Shown here: one piece after another, positions 17,460-26,162 of the stretch
Layout of the letters: each line of letters starts with the position of its first letter
Numbering within the stretch: position 1 is the stretch's first letter
Assembly: GCF_035510375.1 (NCBI RefSeq)
Contig: NZ_DATKHG010000006.1
Source of the DNA: Paenibacillus_I sp035510375
Lineage (GTDB): Bacteria; Bacillota; Bacilli; Paenibacillales; Paenibacillaceae
Strand: one strand, 5' to 3'
DNA length: 64,000 nt
The notes under the pieces: generated by a model
What the model was told of the DNA's origin: nothing
Database searches by the model: none
Seen by the model: the letters and a program-made list of their open reading frames with translations, nothing else
Translations under genes and position numbers: made by a program

Positions 17460-18620
17460 TTATTTCACAAGCTCGACGATCTTCTGCGCGCCGTCCGCCA
17501 TCGAGTCGGCGGCGACGATGTTCAGGCCGGATTCGTTCAGAATCTTCTTGCCCAGGTCCACATTCGTGCCTTCCAGGCGGACGACCAGCGGCTTGGTCAG
17601 GCCAAGCTGCTTCGCCGCTTCGACCACGCCGTTCGCGATGACGTCGCAGCGCATGATGCCGCCGAAAATATTGACGAAAATCCCTTTGACGTTCTCGTCG
17701 GAAAGGATGATTTTGAACGCTTCGGTTACTTTCTCGGTCGTCGCGCCGCCCCCTACGTCAAGGAAGTTGGCCGGGTTGCCGCCGTAATATTTAATGATGT
17801 CCATCGTCGCCATCGCCAGGCCCGCGCCGTTGACCATGCAGCCGATGTTGCCGTCGAGCGCGATATAGCTGAGATCGAACTTGGAGGCCTGAATCTCACG
17901 CTCGTCCTCCTCGTCCAGGTCGCGCAGCTCAACAATATCCTTGTGGCGGTACAGCGCGTTGGAATCGAAGTTCAGCTTGGCGTCGAGCGCCATGACGTTG
18001 CCGTCGCCCGTTACGACAAGCGGGTTAATCTCGGCGATCGAGCAGTCCTTGTCCGTAAATGCGGCATACAGCGCCGTCATGAAGCCGACTGCCTTGTTCA
18101 CCAGCTCATTCGGAATGTTGATGTTGAATGCCAGCCTGCGCGCCTGGAACGGCATGAGACCGACGACCGGATCGATCACTTCCTTGAAAATCTTCTCCGG
18201 GGAATGCTCGGCCACTTCCTCGATTTCCGTACCGCCTTCTTCGGAGCCCATCATGACGACGCGGCCCGTGGCGCGGTCAACGACGACGCCGATGTAGTAT
18301 TCTTTCTTGATATCGCAGCCTTGCTCGATGAGCAGCCGCTTCACTTCTTTGCCCTCGGGACCCGTCTGGTGCGTGACCAACGTCTTGCCGAGAATGTCGC
18401 CCGCATATTTGCGGACTTCCTCCAGCCCTTTGGCGACCTTGACGCCGCCTGCCTTGCCGCGTCCGCCGGCGTGAATCTGCGCCTTGACGACGACGACCGG
18501 CGTGCCGAGCGCTTGCGCGGCCTCGACCGCTTCGTCGACCGTGAATGCCACCTTGCCTTCAGGAACTGCGACCCCGTATTGCTTTAGGACTTCTTTGCCT
18601 TGATACTCATGGATATTCAT
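17460..18620 (-). CDS. sucC: Succinyl-CoA ligase, beta subunit
   Basis: 386 residues, normal length. ATP-grasp domain in the N-terminal two thirds (MNIHEYQGKEVLKQYG; AQIHAGGRGKAGGVK) and a C-terminal CoA-ligase domain (GGIMRCDVIANGVVEA). GGAGG lies 8 bases before the ATG. First gene of the sucCD pair; a TACAAT -10 lies about 50 bases upstream. Confidence 0.98.
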   Translation of the reverse strand: MNIHEYQGKEVLKQYGVAVPEGKVAFTVDEAVEAAQALGTPVVVVKAQIHAGGRGKAGGVKVAKGLEEVRKYAGDILGKTLVTHQTGPEGKEVKRLLIEQGCDIKKEYYIGVVVDRATGRVVMMGSEEGGTEIEEVAEHSPEKIFKEVIDPVVGLMPFQARRLAFNINIPNELVNKAVGFMTALYAAFTDKDCSIAEINPLVVTGDGNVMALDAKLNFDSNALYRHKDIVELRDLDEEDEREIQASKFDLSYIALDGNIGCMVNGAGLAMATMDIIKYYGGNPANFLDVGGGATTEKVTEAFKIILSDENVKGIFVNIFGGIMRCDVIANGVVEAAKQLGLTKPLVVRLEGTNVDLGKKILNESGLNIVAADSMADGAQKIVELVK

Positions 18621-18670
18621 TGCGAAATCCTCCTAAGCTTAGTGATCCTATGTACACACAAACATTACCT

Positions 18671-18687
18671 ATTGTAGCACGTTTCCA
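18671..18687 (-). promoter_or_regulatory. Likely -10 of sucCD with a partial cre-like sequence
   Basis: Minus strand: TGGAAACGTGCTACAAT. TACAAT (18671-18676) is a plausible -10; no convincing -35 is seen. The TGGAAACG half resembles one side of the CcpA cre consensus, the other half does not fit well. Catabolite control of sucCD is thus only a suggestion. Confidence 0.35.
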
Positions 18688-18870
18688 TGACCCTTTCCTT
18701 ACTTTCGGCAAATAAAAAACGGACGTTTTTTGATATGGGTTTCATCTCAAAATGCGAACGAAAAAGCACGAAACATGGTTGGATTTGGCTGAAAATGGAG
18801 CTTGCGGCTCCTTTCCCCATAGTATGGCCCGTTCCATCGTCAATATCGGCGTTCAAGCCCGCAATTTTAA

Positions 18871-19829
18871 TTGAAAAACGTCGTGCCGCGCGGCTGGGAG
18901 AACACCGGCTTCACATGGTCGGATATTCCCGGAGTCGGCGGGAACCCGGTCATCGTGCGCATCGGCTACAGCGACAAAGGCATGGGACACGGCTCGGTCA
19001 ATCTCGAGCTGCACGAGACGTTCCACGCCATCGACCGGTACGTTCTGGACGATAGATCGGAGATCCCGGAGTTCCGGGCGCTTTTTCGGGAGGAAGCGGC
19101 CGGCCTGTTCGCGGGCAATCGCTATGAGGAGCTGTTTCCGGAGGAATATTTCGCGGAAGTCGCGTCTATCATTTACCTTTCCGAGACGACCCGCCGGACG
19201 GTCCGGGACAAGCTGCCGAAAACGTAACGCTGGATGACGGAACTGTTCGGCGGCTTTAAGCCGACGGCGCCGGCAATCCCCGAACTCGAACGCCATTGGG
19301 CGAGAGCGGCGGTGCAGCGGCTTAGCGCGATGCGGGTTATGAGCGGCTTTCCCGACGGCACGTTTCGCGCGGCGAGCAAATGACGCGGGAGCAATTCGTC
19401 AAGCTGCTCGCAGAGACGGTCGGCCTGCCGGTTGACGGGGGAAAAGCTTACGCCGCCTTTACGGATGTCAGGCCCTCGTCCTGGTCGGCGCCCTACATTG
19501 CCGCCGCCGTTGACGCGGGCGTTATCGTGCCGGCCGAGTTCGGCGGCAGCGCTTTTCTTCCCGGGCAGGTATTGACCCGGGCCGAAATGGCGGTCTGGAC
19601 GGCGCGGGCGCTCGGCCTGCAGCCGAACGGGCAGGCGCGGGCGTTCGCCGATCCGGCCGCTATCCGGGCGGACCGCGGCCGGATCGGCGCGGCCGCGGCC
19701 GCCGGCATCGTAACCGGCACGCCGGGCAACCGGTTTGCCCCGGCGGGGAAGGTTACGCGCGCCGAAGCGGCGCTCGTGCTGAACCGGGTGCTGGATTTGC
19801 CGGATTCGCACTTGCCGGATTCGGATTGA
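18871..19829 (+). pseudogene. Decayed lethal-factor-like metalloprotease with SLH domains
   Basis: The first open segment (18871-19227) resembles the anthrax-lethal-factor C-terminal (ATLF-like) fold: RGWENTGFTWSDIPGVGG, then LELHETFHAID with an HExxH-type zinc site and PEEYFAEV with the distal glutamate. It stops at TAA 19225-19227 inside KT-stop-RWM, a place where a Tyr codon would fit. The same frame continues for 51 codons into a first SLH repeat, then loses one base near 19378; the frame starting at 19380 finishes SLH1 (MTREQFVKLL) and two more SLH repeats (AFTDVRPSSW; RAFADPAAIR). No signal peptide precedes it: the frame is blocked by TAA at 18868. The intact product would be a secreted, cell-wall-anchored protease. 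Confidence 0.82.
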
Positions 19830-19854
19830 CAGCCCGGCGGGCTTGCGCTACACT
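19826..19854 (+). promoter_or_regulatory. comM promoter
   Basis: TTGACA (19826-19831), 17-base spacer, TACACT (19849-19854). The -35 overlaps the stop codon of the SLH pseudogene. Confidence 0.8.
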
Positions 19855-19896
19855 CTGGTCAAGTAAACAAATGAATAATTCTTGTGGAACGTAAGG

Positions 19897-19935
19897 AAGC
19901 ACCTTCATCCGACTATGACGATGGAGGTGCTTTTT
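19897..19935 (+). terminator. Terminator hairpin in the comM leader, containing the Shine-Dalgarno
   Basis: Left arm 19897-19909 (AAGCACCTTCATC) pairs over 13 bp, one of them U-G, with 19920-19932; a T run covers 19931-19935. The right arm contains GGAGGT, the only ribosome site for the GTG start at 19938. It could stop transcription three bases before comM or hide its ribosome site. Confidence 0.78.
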
Positions 19936-19937
19936 GC

Positions 19938-21515
19938 GTGTATATGAATATCGCCTGCGCTTCCGTGAACGGCGTGGAAGGCCAATGGATCGACGTCGAG
20001 GTCGACATTTCGCCGGGGCTGCCCCAAGTCAATGTTGTCGGCCTGCCCGACCCGGCGGTACGCGAATCGGTGGAACGCGTCCGCGCGGCGCTGAAAAACT
20101 GCGGCTTCGAGTTCCCGCTGCAGCGCATCACGGTTAATCTTGCGCCGGCCGACCTGCGCAAGGAGGGAACGGCGTTCGACCTGGCGATCGCCGCGGGAAT
20201 ATTGGCCGGAAGCGGGCAATTGAAGCCGGAGCCGTTCGAGGGCGTGCTGGTCATCGGCGAGCTTTCATTGAACGGAGAGGTGCGCCCCGTTCCCGGCGTG
20301 CTGCCGATGGTGGACAAGGCGCGGCAGCGCGGCGTCAAGCGTGTCCTGCTGCCTGCGGCCAACACGGCGGAAGCCGCGCTGATCGACGGTATGGAGCTGT
20401 TTGCGCTGCACCATCTCGATCAGCTGACAGGTGGGCGGAAAGAAGGAACGGCGGATTGGGGCGCGCTGCGCCATTCGGGCGGCTCGTCGGGCCTTGGCGG
20501 TTTTGTTGGCGGCGGAAGAAGCGGCGGTGCTGAACAGCAGCCGTTCGAGCCCGATTTCGGCGACGTGACCGGGCAGCAGTCCGCGAAGCGGGCGGTGCTC
20601 ACGGCGGCGGCCGGACGCCACAATTTGCTGCTGACGGGTCCGCCGGGAACCGGCAAAACGATGCTCGCCAAGCGGCTGCCCGGCATTTTGCCGATGCTCA
20701 GCGAACGGGAGGCGCTCGGCGTTACGCAAATCTACAGCGCCGCCGGCAAGCTCGGCACCGGCAACATCTCGCTTATCCGGCGGCGTCCGTTCCGTTCTCC
20801 CCACCATACGATTTCAGCCGGGGGCCTGATCGGCGGCGGCTCTATTCCGAAGCCCGGCGAAGTTACCCTGGCGCACGAGGGTGTCTTGTTTCTTGATGAG
20901 ATGCCCGAGTTTTCCCGACAGGTGCTGGAGGTGCTGCGCCAGCCGCTGGAGGACCGCGAGGTGACGATCGCCCGGGCGCGCGCCGTTTTCCGCTTTCCCG
21001 CGCATTTCATGCTGGCTGCCTCAATGAACCCGTGTCCTTGCGGCTATTTCGGCCACGAAACCGAGCAATGGCGCTGCACATGCACCCCTGCCCGAATCGC
21101 CTCCTATAAGGCGAAAATATCAGGTCCGCTCCTCGATCGGATCGACCTGCAGGTCGACGTCCCGCGCCCTCCGCTTACCGCTCCGACGGAGGCGGGAATG
21201 GATTCCGCCGCGATGCGCAGCCGCGTTATGGCCGCCATGGAAAGGCAAAGGGCGCGCCTCCCGGTAACCGGCGCGCCGTGGAACAGCGACTTGACGGGCA
21301 AAGGCCTGAAGGCCGCTTGCTCGCTTCGGCCGGACGCCGCGCGGCTGCTGGAAGCGGCTTATGCTTCGCTCGGGTTGAGCATGCGCGCGCATGAACGGAT
21401 CCTGAAGCTCGCGCGCACGATTGCCGATCTCGACGAATGCGCCGACATCGGGGCCGAGCATATCGCGGAAGCGATACAATACCGCGGCTCGGACCGCAAG
21501 CTTGAGCCGTTATGA
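19938..21515 (+). CDS. comM: ComM/YifB-family Mg-chelatase-like AAA ATPase
   Basis: 525 residues. ComM is a hexameric helicase that promotes branch migration during transformation in Vibrio and Haemophilus; its role in Bacillota is less studied. The N-terminal Lon-like domain (about 1-170) includes VNVVGLPDPAVRESVERV and VNLAPADLRKEG, followed by Walker A LLLTGPPGTGKTMLAKRLPG (about 225), Walker B GVLFLDEMPEF and the C-terminal Mg-chelatase-type part with NPCPCGYFG. GTG start chosen because GGAGGT lies 9 bases upstream; ATG at 19944 is too far. Transcribed alone, convergent with yraN. Confidence 0.94.
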   Translation: MYMNIACASVNGVEGQWIDVEVDISPGLPQVNVVGLPDPAVRESVERVRAALKNCGFEFPLQRITVNLAPADLRKEGTAFDLAIAAGILAGSGQLKPEPFEGVLVIGELSLNGEVRPVPGVLPMVDKARQRGVKRVLLPAANTAEAALIDGMELFALHHLDQLTGGRKEGTADWGALRHSGGSSGLGGFVGGGRSGGAEQQPFEPDFGDVTGQQSAKRAVLTAAAGRHNLLLTGPPGTGKTMLAKRLPGILPMLSEREALGVTQIYSAAGKLGTGNISLIRRRPFRSPHHTISAGGLIGGGSIPKPGEVTLAHEGVLFLDEMPEFSRQVLEVLRQPLEDREVTIARARAVFRFPAHFMLAASMNPCPCGYFGHETEQWRCTCTPARIASYKAKISGPLLDRIDLQVDVPRPPLTAPTEAGMDSAAMRSRVMAAMERQRARLPVTGAPWNSDLTGKGLKAACSLRPDAARLLEAAYASLGLSMRAHERILKLARTIADLDECADIGAEHIAEAIQYRGSDRKLEPL

Positions 21516-21547
21516 GATAACTTCTAATGCGTCCGGTACGGTAAAAC

Positions 21548-21598
21548 GCGAGCCCCCGGCGACGCCGTTTCTTGACGGTCCGTCCGGGGGTTCTTTTT
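21548..21598. terminator. Terminator between comM and yraN
   Basis: Stem GAGCCCCCGG (21550-21559) against CCGGGGGTTC (21584-21593), followed by TTTTT on the plus strand. Serves the convergent ends of comM and yraN. Confidence 0.85.
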
Positions 21599-22061
21599 AA
21601 AACGCGCCTTCATAATGCTCCATTGTCGTGATCTTGCCGTCCGAATCGACCGACACGGCGATGACGTCGAAACGGACATGGCGTCCTTGGACGCCCGCGG
21701 ACTGCATATACACCTGTGCCGTCGTCTGCAGTTGCCGCCGCTTGCGGTAATCGACCGACTCGGCCGCCGTTCCGAATCGGCCGCCCGCGCGGCGCGTACG
21801 GACCTCAACGATCACCAGCCATCCGTCCTTCTCGGCGATCAAATCGAGCTCGCCGCTTCTGCAGCGCCAATTTCGGTGACGAATGATATAGCCGTTCGCC
21901 ACCAGCATTTCGGCCGCCGCTTCTTCGCCGGCTCTGCCGGTTCGCACCCGGCCGCCGAGCACTTTGGCGGCGGAAGCCGGCTGCTGCCTCGTTCCGCCTG
22001 CACCGGCACTGCCATTGCCATTGCCATTGCCATTGCCGCCGGCGCCGTTAACTTCCGTCAC
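21597..22061 (-). CDS. yraN: UPF0102 endonuclease-like protein YraN
   Basis: 154 residues. Resolvase/endonuclease-like fold of the UPF0102 family; the cellular role is unknown. Core motifs TGRAGEEAAAEMLVANGYII, RSGELDLIAEKDGWLVIVEVR (given in part, with the ED/VxVK-like acidic pair) and ARDRKRRQL-like VDYRKRRQL. GTG start at 22061 fits a GAGGGG site 7 bases upstream. The N-terminus has an unusual Gly-Asn repeat from a GCCATT x4 DNA repeat (22011-22037). The 5' end overlaps the FlhB-like gene by 14 bases. Confidence 0.9.
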   Translation of the reverse strand: MTEVNGAGGNGNGNGNGSAGAGGTRQQPASAAKVLGGRVRTGRAGEEAAAEMLVANGYIIRHRNWRCRSGELDLIAEKDGWLVIVEVRTRRAGGRFGTAAESVDYRKRRQLQTTAQVYMQSAGVQGRHVRFDVIAVSVDSDGKITTMEHYEGAF

Positions 22062-22356
22062 GCTTCCACCCCTCAAGCTTGTTGTCGGAACGATACACGA
22101 AGCTCAGTATTTCCGCCACGAGCGCGTAAAGCTCCGGCGGGATTTCCTGGTCGATATCCAGCTTCGACAGCACCTCGACAAGCGACGCGTCTTCCTGTAC
22201 CGGAATGCCGTGCTCGCGGGCGCGTTCGAGAATCGACTCCGCGATCCGGCCGCTGCCTTTGGCTACGACTGCCGGGGCGGTGCGCGTTTCCGGCTCGTAT
22301 TTCAACGCCACCGCTTTCTTCACGGCCTGTTTCCTTGCCGGCTGTTCCCCGCTCAT
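22048..22356 (-). CDS. ylqH: FlhB C-terminal-domain-like protein (YlqH)
   Basis: 102 residues. It resembles only the cytoplasmic C-domain of FlhB/EscU: VALKYEPETRTAPAVVAKG, then RAREHGIPVQEDASLVEVL and a final helix with EIPPELYALVAEILSFVYR. The NPTH self-cleavage motif of true FlhB is absent. Such stand-alone paralogs occur next to rnhB/ylqG in Bacillus; their function is unknown. Start ATG overlaps the stop of the preceding FliK-like gene by 4 bases (ATGA), indicating coupling. Confidence 0.9.
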   Translation of the reverse strand: MSGEQPARKQAVKKAVALKYEPETRTAPAVVAKGSGRIAESILERAREHGIPVQEDASLVEVLSKLDIDQEIPPELYALVAEILSFVYRSDNKLEGWKRDGS

Positions 22357-24260
22357 ACCCGGAAATCCACCCCTTTGTACGGCTTGGACGAATAGGCCGA
22401 CGCAGTTCCTGGAAGCCGCGCGGCTGCGCCGGCGGAGCCCGAATCCTCCGGCTGGCCGGAAGCCGGCTCCGGCATCGGCTTAACGGTCAGCGCAAGCAGT
22501 TGAAAGCCCGCTCCGGCAAGCGCGTCGGTCAGCTCGCGTCTCGACGTTTCCATCATGGCACGGGCGGCGGGATGGTCGTTCCAAACGCTCAAGCTGACGA
22601 TTTTATTGACCACATGCACATCGACGACCGTATCGCCAAGCCTTTTCATTTGCAGGTCAAAAAGCAGCCGGCAGTTGTCGGCATCCAATTCGCCTTTCCG
22701 GCCTCTTCGGGATTGTATATGGACGGATGCGGTCCGGCTCCCATCCGGCCCCTGGAACGGAATAAAAAGCGTCGTTTGCGACAACAGCTGACCGTTGCGT
22801 TCCGGAGAGAGCAGCAGCTGCTGGCCGGTAATCTGGTTGACAAGCTGCTGAGCCGTCTCGCGGACGGCCGGCGGCACGTCCTCCGCGGACGCAAGGCTCA
22901 TAAGGGCGCTTTTCAGCGACTCGGCTGCGGCCGGTTTTGCCTGCTCCGAAATCGTTCCTTCCGATTGAAGCATGGGCAATCCCCCGCTCGCATTCGCTGC
23001 AACGAACCGTTCCCCGGACGCCGCAAACCGACCCGTCGACGATGAAAACGGCCGGTTTGCTCCCTGCTCATCGGCGCCGACCTGCTCTGCGTTCGCGCCG
23101 CGTGCTTGCTCGGCATCGGCCTCATCCGTGCGGGCACCTCCCAATGTTTGAGCCAACAGTTTCTCATGATCGACTCCCAGCCACTTCAACAGCCCGCCGA
23201 GCCATTGCCCGCTGCCGGAAGCGGTGGACGAAGCAGCCGTTTGCCGAGCCGCCCCTGCACCGGCGGCCGCTGCGGCTTGCCCGCCTGTGCTTGCGCCCGC
23301 GGCAGCGCGCTGACCCAGCGTGGCCTGCGTATCCGCCGGTTGCACATCGGCTGTTTGCGTGCCCGCCGCCTGCGCTCCGGCGGCTTGCGCACCTGCCCCC
23401 GGCGTTCCCGCAGCCTGGGCTCCCCCCGCTTGCGCGCCTACAGCCTGCGCTCCCGCCGCCTGCTGCCGCGATGCCCGCCCCCCGGGCTCAGCAGCGCCCG
23501 AGCTGCCGCCGGCGGCCGTCCCCCCGCCGGCAGCGCCGCGGATCAGCGCCTCGCCTTCGGCCAGCAGCGCCAGCACGCGCGCGGCCGCCTCCGGAACCGC
23601 CGCGCGGCCGACGCCGCCGGCCTGCCCCTGCTGCGCTTGCGCCTGCCCATCGGCCGCGCCTCCGGCCAGCTCCGCGAGCTGCGCGCCCAGCGCTTGCAGC
23701 AGCTCGCCGGCCGGCTTGCCGAAAAGCGCCTGCCGCAGCGCGCCCACCGTCCCGCCCGTCATCGGCAGGCCGCGCTTGAACGCCGTCGCGGCCGCCTGCA
23801 TCCACTGCTCATCGGCCGCGCCTGCCGGCATCGCGGCGGCGGCCGCCTGCCGCAGCGCCGCTCCCGCTTCGCGCGTGAGCGGGAAGCCGTCCCGCTTCAA
23901 ATCGCGCACCAGCTCATGCGCCCACTTCTTGTCGGGCAGGCCGAGCATGCGGGCCAAATCCTTGACCGTCTCCTCCGGCAGCGCCGCGCCCGGCAGGTCG
24001 ACCGGCTTCAGCACGACCAGACCGCGCCCGGACTCCGGCTGCACCTGAAGCATCGTCGTTTGGCCGGGCTGCACCGCCGTCTCAAGCTTCGCGCGCACCG
24101 TAAGCCCGTTGATTTGCACCAGCGCGTCCTGCTCCTCCAGCACCTGCAGAATAACGCCCCGCACGATCTGCCCGATCTTCAATTCCAGCGCCTTGGCGCT
24201 GTCCTGCTGCACCTCGCCGAGCAGCCCCCGCATCAATTGGCTGATGTTCACCCCAAGCAT
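22353..24260 (-). CDS. ylqG: FliK-like protein with Ala/Gln repeat region (YlqG)
   Basis: 635 residues. N-terminal 120 residues are an ordered domain (KIGQIVRGVILQVLEEQDALVQI, in part, like an OB-type fold). The middle (about 145-470) is low-complexity Ala/Gly/Gln with a degenerate five-residue repeat AAGAQ near 265-315. The C-terminal about 170 residues look like the FliK/hook-length C-domain, with LFIPFQGPDGSRTASVHIQS and LFDLQMKRLGDTVVDVHV. Position next to the FlhB-like gene suggests the pair acts together in export control, but this is inference. Confidence 0.85.
   Translation of the reverse strand: MLGVNISQLMRGLLGEVQQDSAKALELKIGQIVRGVILQVLEEQDALVQINGLTVRAKLETAVQPGQTTMLQVQPESGRGLVVLKPVDLPGAALPEETVKDLARMLGLPDKKWAHELVRDLKRDGFPLTREAGAALRQAAAAAMPAGAADEQWMQAAATAFKRGLPMTGGTVGALRQALFGKPAGELLQALGAQLAELAGGAADGQAQAQQGQAGGVGRAAVPEAAARVLALLAEGEALIRGAAGGGTAAGGSSGAAEPGGRASRQQAAGAQAVGAQAGGAQAAGTPGAGAQAAGAQAAGTQTADVQPADTQATLGQRAAAGASTGGQAAAAAGAGAARQTAASSTASGSGQWLGGLLKWLGVDHEKLLAQTLGGARTDEADAEQARGANAEQVGADEQGANRPFSSSTGRFAASGERFVAANASGGLPMLQSEGTISEQAKPAAAESLKSALMSLASAEDVPPAVRETAQQLVNQITGQQLLLSPERNGQLLSQTTLFIPFQGPDGSRTASVHIQSRRGRKGELDADNCRLLFDLQMKRLGDTVVDVHVVNKIVSLSVWNDHPAARAMMETSRRELTDALAGAGFQLLALTVKPMPEPASGQPEDSGSAGAAARLPGTASAYSSKPYKGVDFRV
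23321..23465. repeat. Degenerate 15-bp coding repeat in the FliK-like gene
   Basis: A 15-base period codes for variants of AAGAQ (AVGAQ, AGGAQ, AAGTQ, TADVQ). It lies in the low-complexity middle of the gene, so unit number can change without shifting the frame. Confidence 0.7.
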
Positions 24261-24380
24261 CCTCCCTTCGTTCCGTCTGTCTACCCCGTTCCAAGCCGCT
24301 TCCTTTTATATCGGCCGCGCTCCTCCGATTCTAAAGCGGCAGGCCGCAGCCCAATCATCCCGTTAAGTGATAAAACACTA

Positions 24381-24407
24381 AAAAACTCCGTCTCAACTGA
24401 GACGGAG
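24381..24407 (-). terminator. Terminator of rnhB
   Basis: Perfect 9-bp stem CTCCGTCTC / GAGACGGAG with loop of 4, followed on the minus strand by TTTTT. The FliK-like gene downstream therefore probably has its own promoter in 24261-24380. Confidence 0.88.
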
Positions 24408-24444
24408 AGCAGCCGTAAACCATGCCAAACCGAACCACGTCAAC

Positions 24445-25113
24445 TCAAAACAGAAGCTGCTGCTCGGCCTCGGCGGTGATCTTACCCAGAAAAGAGCGCC
24501 TGTGCATCGGACTCGGCCCGAATGCGAGCAGCTTGTCCCTGTGCAGCCTGGTTGCGTAGCCTTTATGTATGGCGATCCCGTACTCCGGGTACAGCGGATC
24601 CCACTCCTCGGCGCACAGCCGGTCGCGGGTGACCTTCGCAACGATCGACGCCGCGGCGATCGATTGGCTTCGGGCATCGCCGTGAATGACAGCAAGCTGC
24701 GGAATGTCAAGCTCGATCTTCTCCGCGTCGACGAGCAAATAATCGGGCAAAGGCGACAAGCCCGCGACGGCCAGCCGCATCGCAAGCCGCGAAGCCTGCC
24801 TGATGTTGATCCGGTCGATCTCCGCCGAATCGACACGGGCCACGGACCAGGCGACCGCCTCAGCCATAATCATCTCATAGCATTGCTCGCGCTTTTTCTC
24901 GGTCAGCTTCTTCGAGTCGTCTACACCCTCCAGCACAAGGCCGGGAGGAAGCACGACCGCCGCCGCGACCACATCGCCGAAAAGGCAGCCGCGTCCGACC
25001 TCGTCCACGCCCGCGATCGCGCCGTATCCTTGCAACCACAAAGACCGCTCAAACGCCAGCAGGTCGACGATCCGAGGCTCAGTGGAGCCCCCCGCCTTAC
25101 GCTTTCTCCCCAT
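24445..25113 (-). CDS. rnhB: Ribonuclease HII
   Basis: 222 residues. Removes ribonucleotides from DNA. Catalytic motifs GVDEVGRGCLFGDVVAAAVV (Asp and Glu about 32-33), DSKKLTEKKRE, DYLLVDAEKIELD and HKGYAT. Start at MGRKRKAGG, with GGGAGGT 7 bases upstream; the longer frame to 25182 lacks a ribosome site. Confidence 0.97.
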   Translation of the reverse strand: MGRKRKAGGSTEPRIVDLLAFERSLWLQGYGAIAGVDEVGRGCLFGDVVAAAVVLPPGLVLEGVDDSKKLTEKKREQCYEMIMAEAVAWSVARVDSAEIDRINIRQASRLAMRLAVAGLSPLPDYLLVDAEKIELDIPQLAVIHGDARSQSIAAASIVAKVTRDRLCAEEWDPLYPEYGIAIHKGYATRLHRDKLLAFGPSPMHRRSFLGKITAEAEQQLLF

Positions 25114-25240
25114 CCGTCTTACCTCCCCGCACACCTGCCTGCACCAGGCATCTTGCCCCGCAGCCCGCAGCATCTGCGTCAAGCCTTACCGCCCTCACAG
25201 GCCGAGGCCCAAAGCCCGAGGCGACCGCCCGGCTCCGGCT

Positions 25241-26116
25241 CTAGCGGTCCGCTTCCGGCTCCTCCAGCGTAATCCGCCCCAGCTTGCCGGCGCGAAGCTC
25301 CCGCAGAATGATGCCTGACGTCTTCTCCAGATCGACCCGTCCGCCGCTCACCAGGCAGCCGCGCTTGCGGCCGATCTCCTCCATGACGCGCACGATTTCG
25401 TCCGGATCGTCGATGTCGGCCGGCGGCGGCGTTTCCAGCCCGAACCGCTCCTTCGTCGCATCCCAGTACCGTCCCGCCAACGCTTTTACCGCAAAAAATG
25501 CAATGTCCTCGATGTTCAATATTTGTTCCCTGATCGCCCCAGTCATCGCAAGCTTGTAGCCGACGAGCTGATCCTCGAATTTCGGCCATAAAATGCCCGG
25601 CGTATCGAGCAGCTCCATCTCGGTCCCCACCTTGATCCATTGCTGACCCTTCGTCACGCCCGGACGGTCGCCGGTCGCCGCGATGTTGCGGCCCGCCAGC
25701 CGGTTGATCAAGGTCGATTTGCCGACGTTGGGAATGCCTACGATCAAGGCGCGCACGGCGCGGGGGTTCATGCCTTTGGCGGCCATCCGCTCCCATTTCT
25801 CCGCGACAAGCGCCTTGGCCTTCGCCGGAATTTCGGAAACGCGCGCACCGGTCGACGAATCCGCCGCCACGCACGCATGGCCCTGCGCCGCAAAATGCGC
25901 CATCCACCGCTCATTCGCCCTCGGATCGGCCAGATCGGCTTTGTTCAGCACAATAAGCCGCGGTTTGCCCCGCAAAATGTCATCGACCATCGGATTGCGG
26001 CTGGCCTGCGGAACGCGGGCGTCCAGCAGCTCGATGGCGATGTCGATCAGCTTTAATTTTTCTTCGATTTGCCTGCGGGCCCGGGTCATGTGACCCGGGA
26101 ACCATTGTATCGTCAT
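25241..26116 (-). CDS. rbgA: Ribosome biogenesis GTPase RbgA (YlqF)
   Basis: 291 residues. Circularly permuted GTPase needed for late 50S assembly. Order of motifs is G4 NKADLAD (about 57-63), G1 GIPNVGKST (about 127), G3 DTPGILWP (about 172), with the C-terminal RNA-binding helical domain after residue 190. The N-terminus IQWFPGHMTRARRQI is the family signature. Lies between lepB and rnhB as in B. subtilis. Confidence 0.97.
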   Translation of the reverse strand: MTIQWFPGHMTRARRQIEEKLKLIDIAIELLDARVPQASRNPMVDDILRGKPRLIVLNKADLADPRANERWMAHFAAQGHACVAADSSTGARVSEIPAKAKALVAEKWERMAAKGMNPRAVRALIVGIPNVGKSTLINRLAGRNIAATGDRPGVTKGQQWIKVGTEMELLDTPGILWPKFEDQLVGYKLAMTGAIREQILNIEDIAFFAVKALAGRYWDATKERFGLETPPPADIDDPDEIVRVMEEIGRKRGCLVSGGRVDLEKTSGIILRELRAGKLGRITLEEPEADR

Positions 26117-26162
26117 GCCTGCACCTCAATTTTCTCCAATCGGAGGCGGACGGAAGCATTCG

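Noticed and set aside
18687..19055. 122-codon plus-strand frame before and over the protease pseudogene
   Set aside because: It is in another frame than the ATLF-like sequence and starts within the sucC promoter region.
19871..19894. Seven-codon leader peptide MNNSCGT before the comM hairpin
   Set aside because: No ribosome site, and only about ten bases of predicted 5' RNA in front of it; kept only as a thought.
22011..22037. CRISPR or other array
   Set aside because: Short identical units only; no spacer structure. No CRISPR array, tRNA or rRNA was found in the window.
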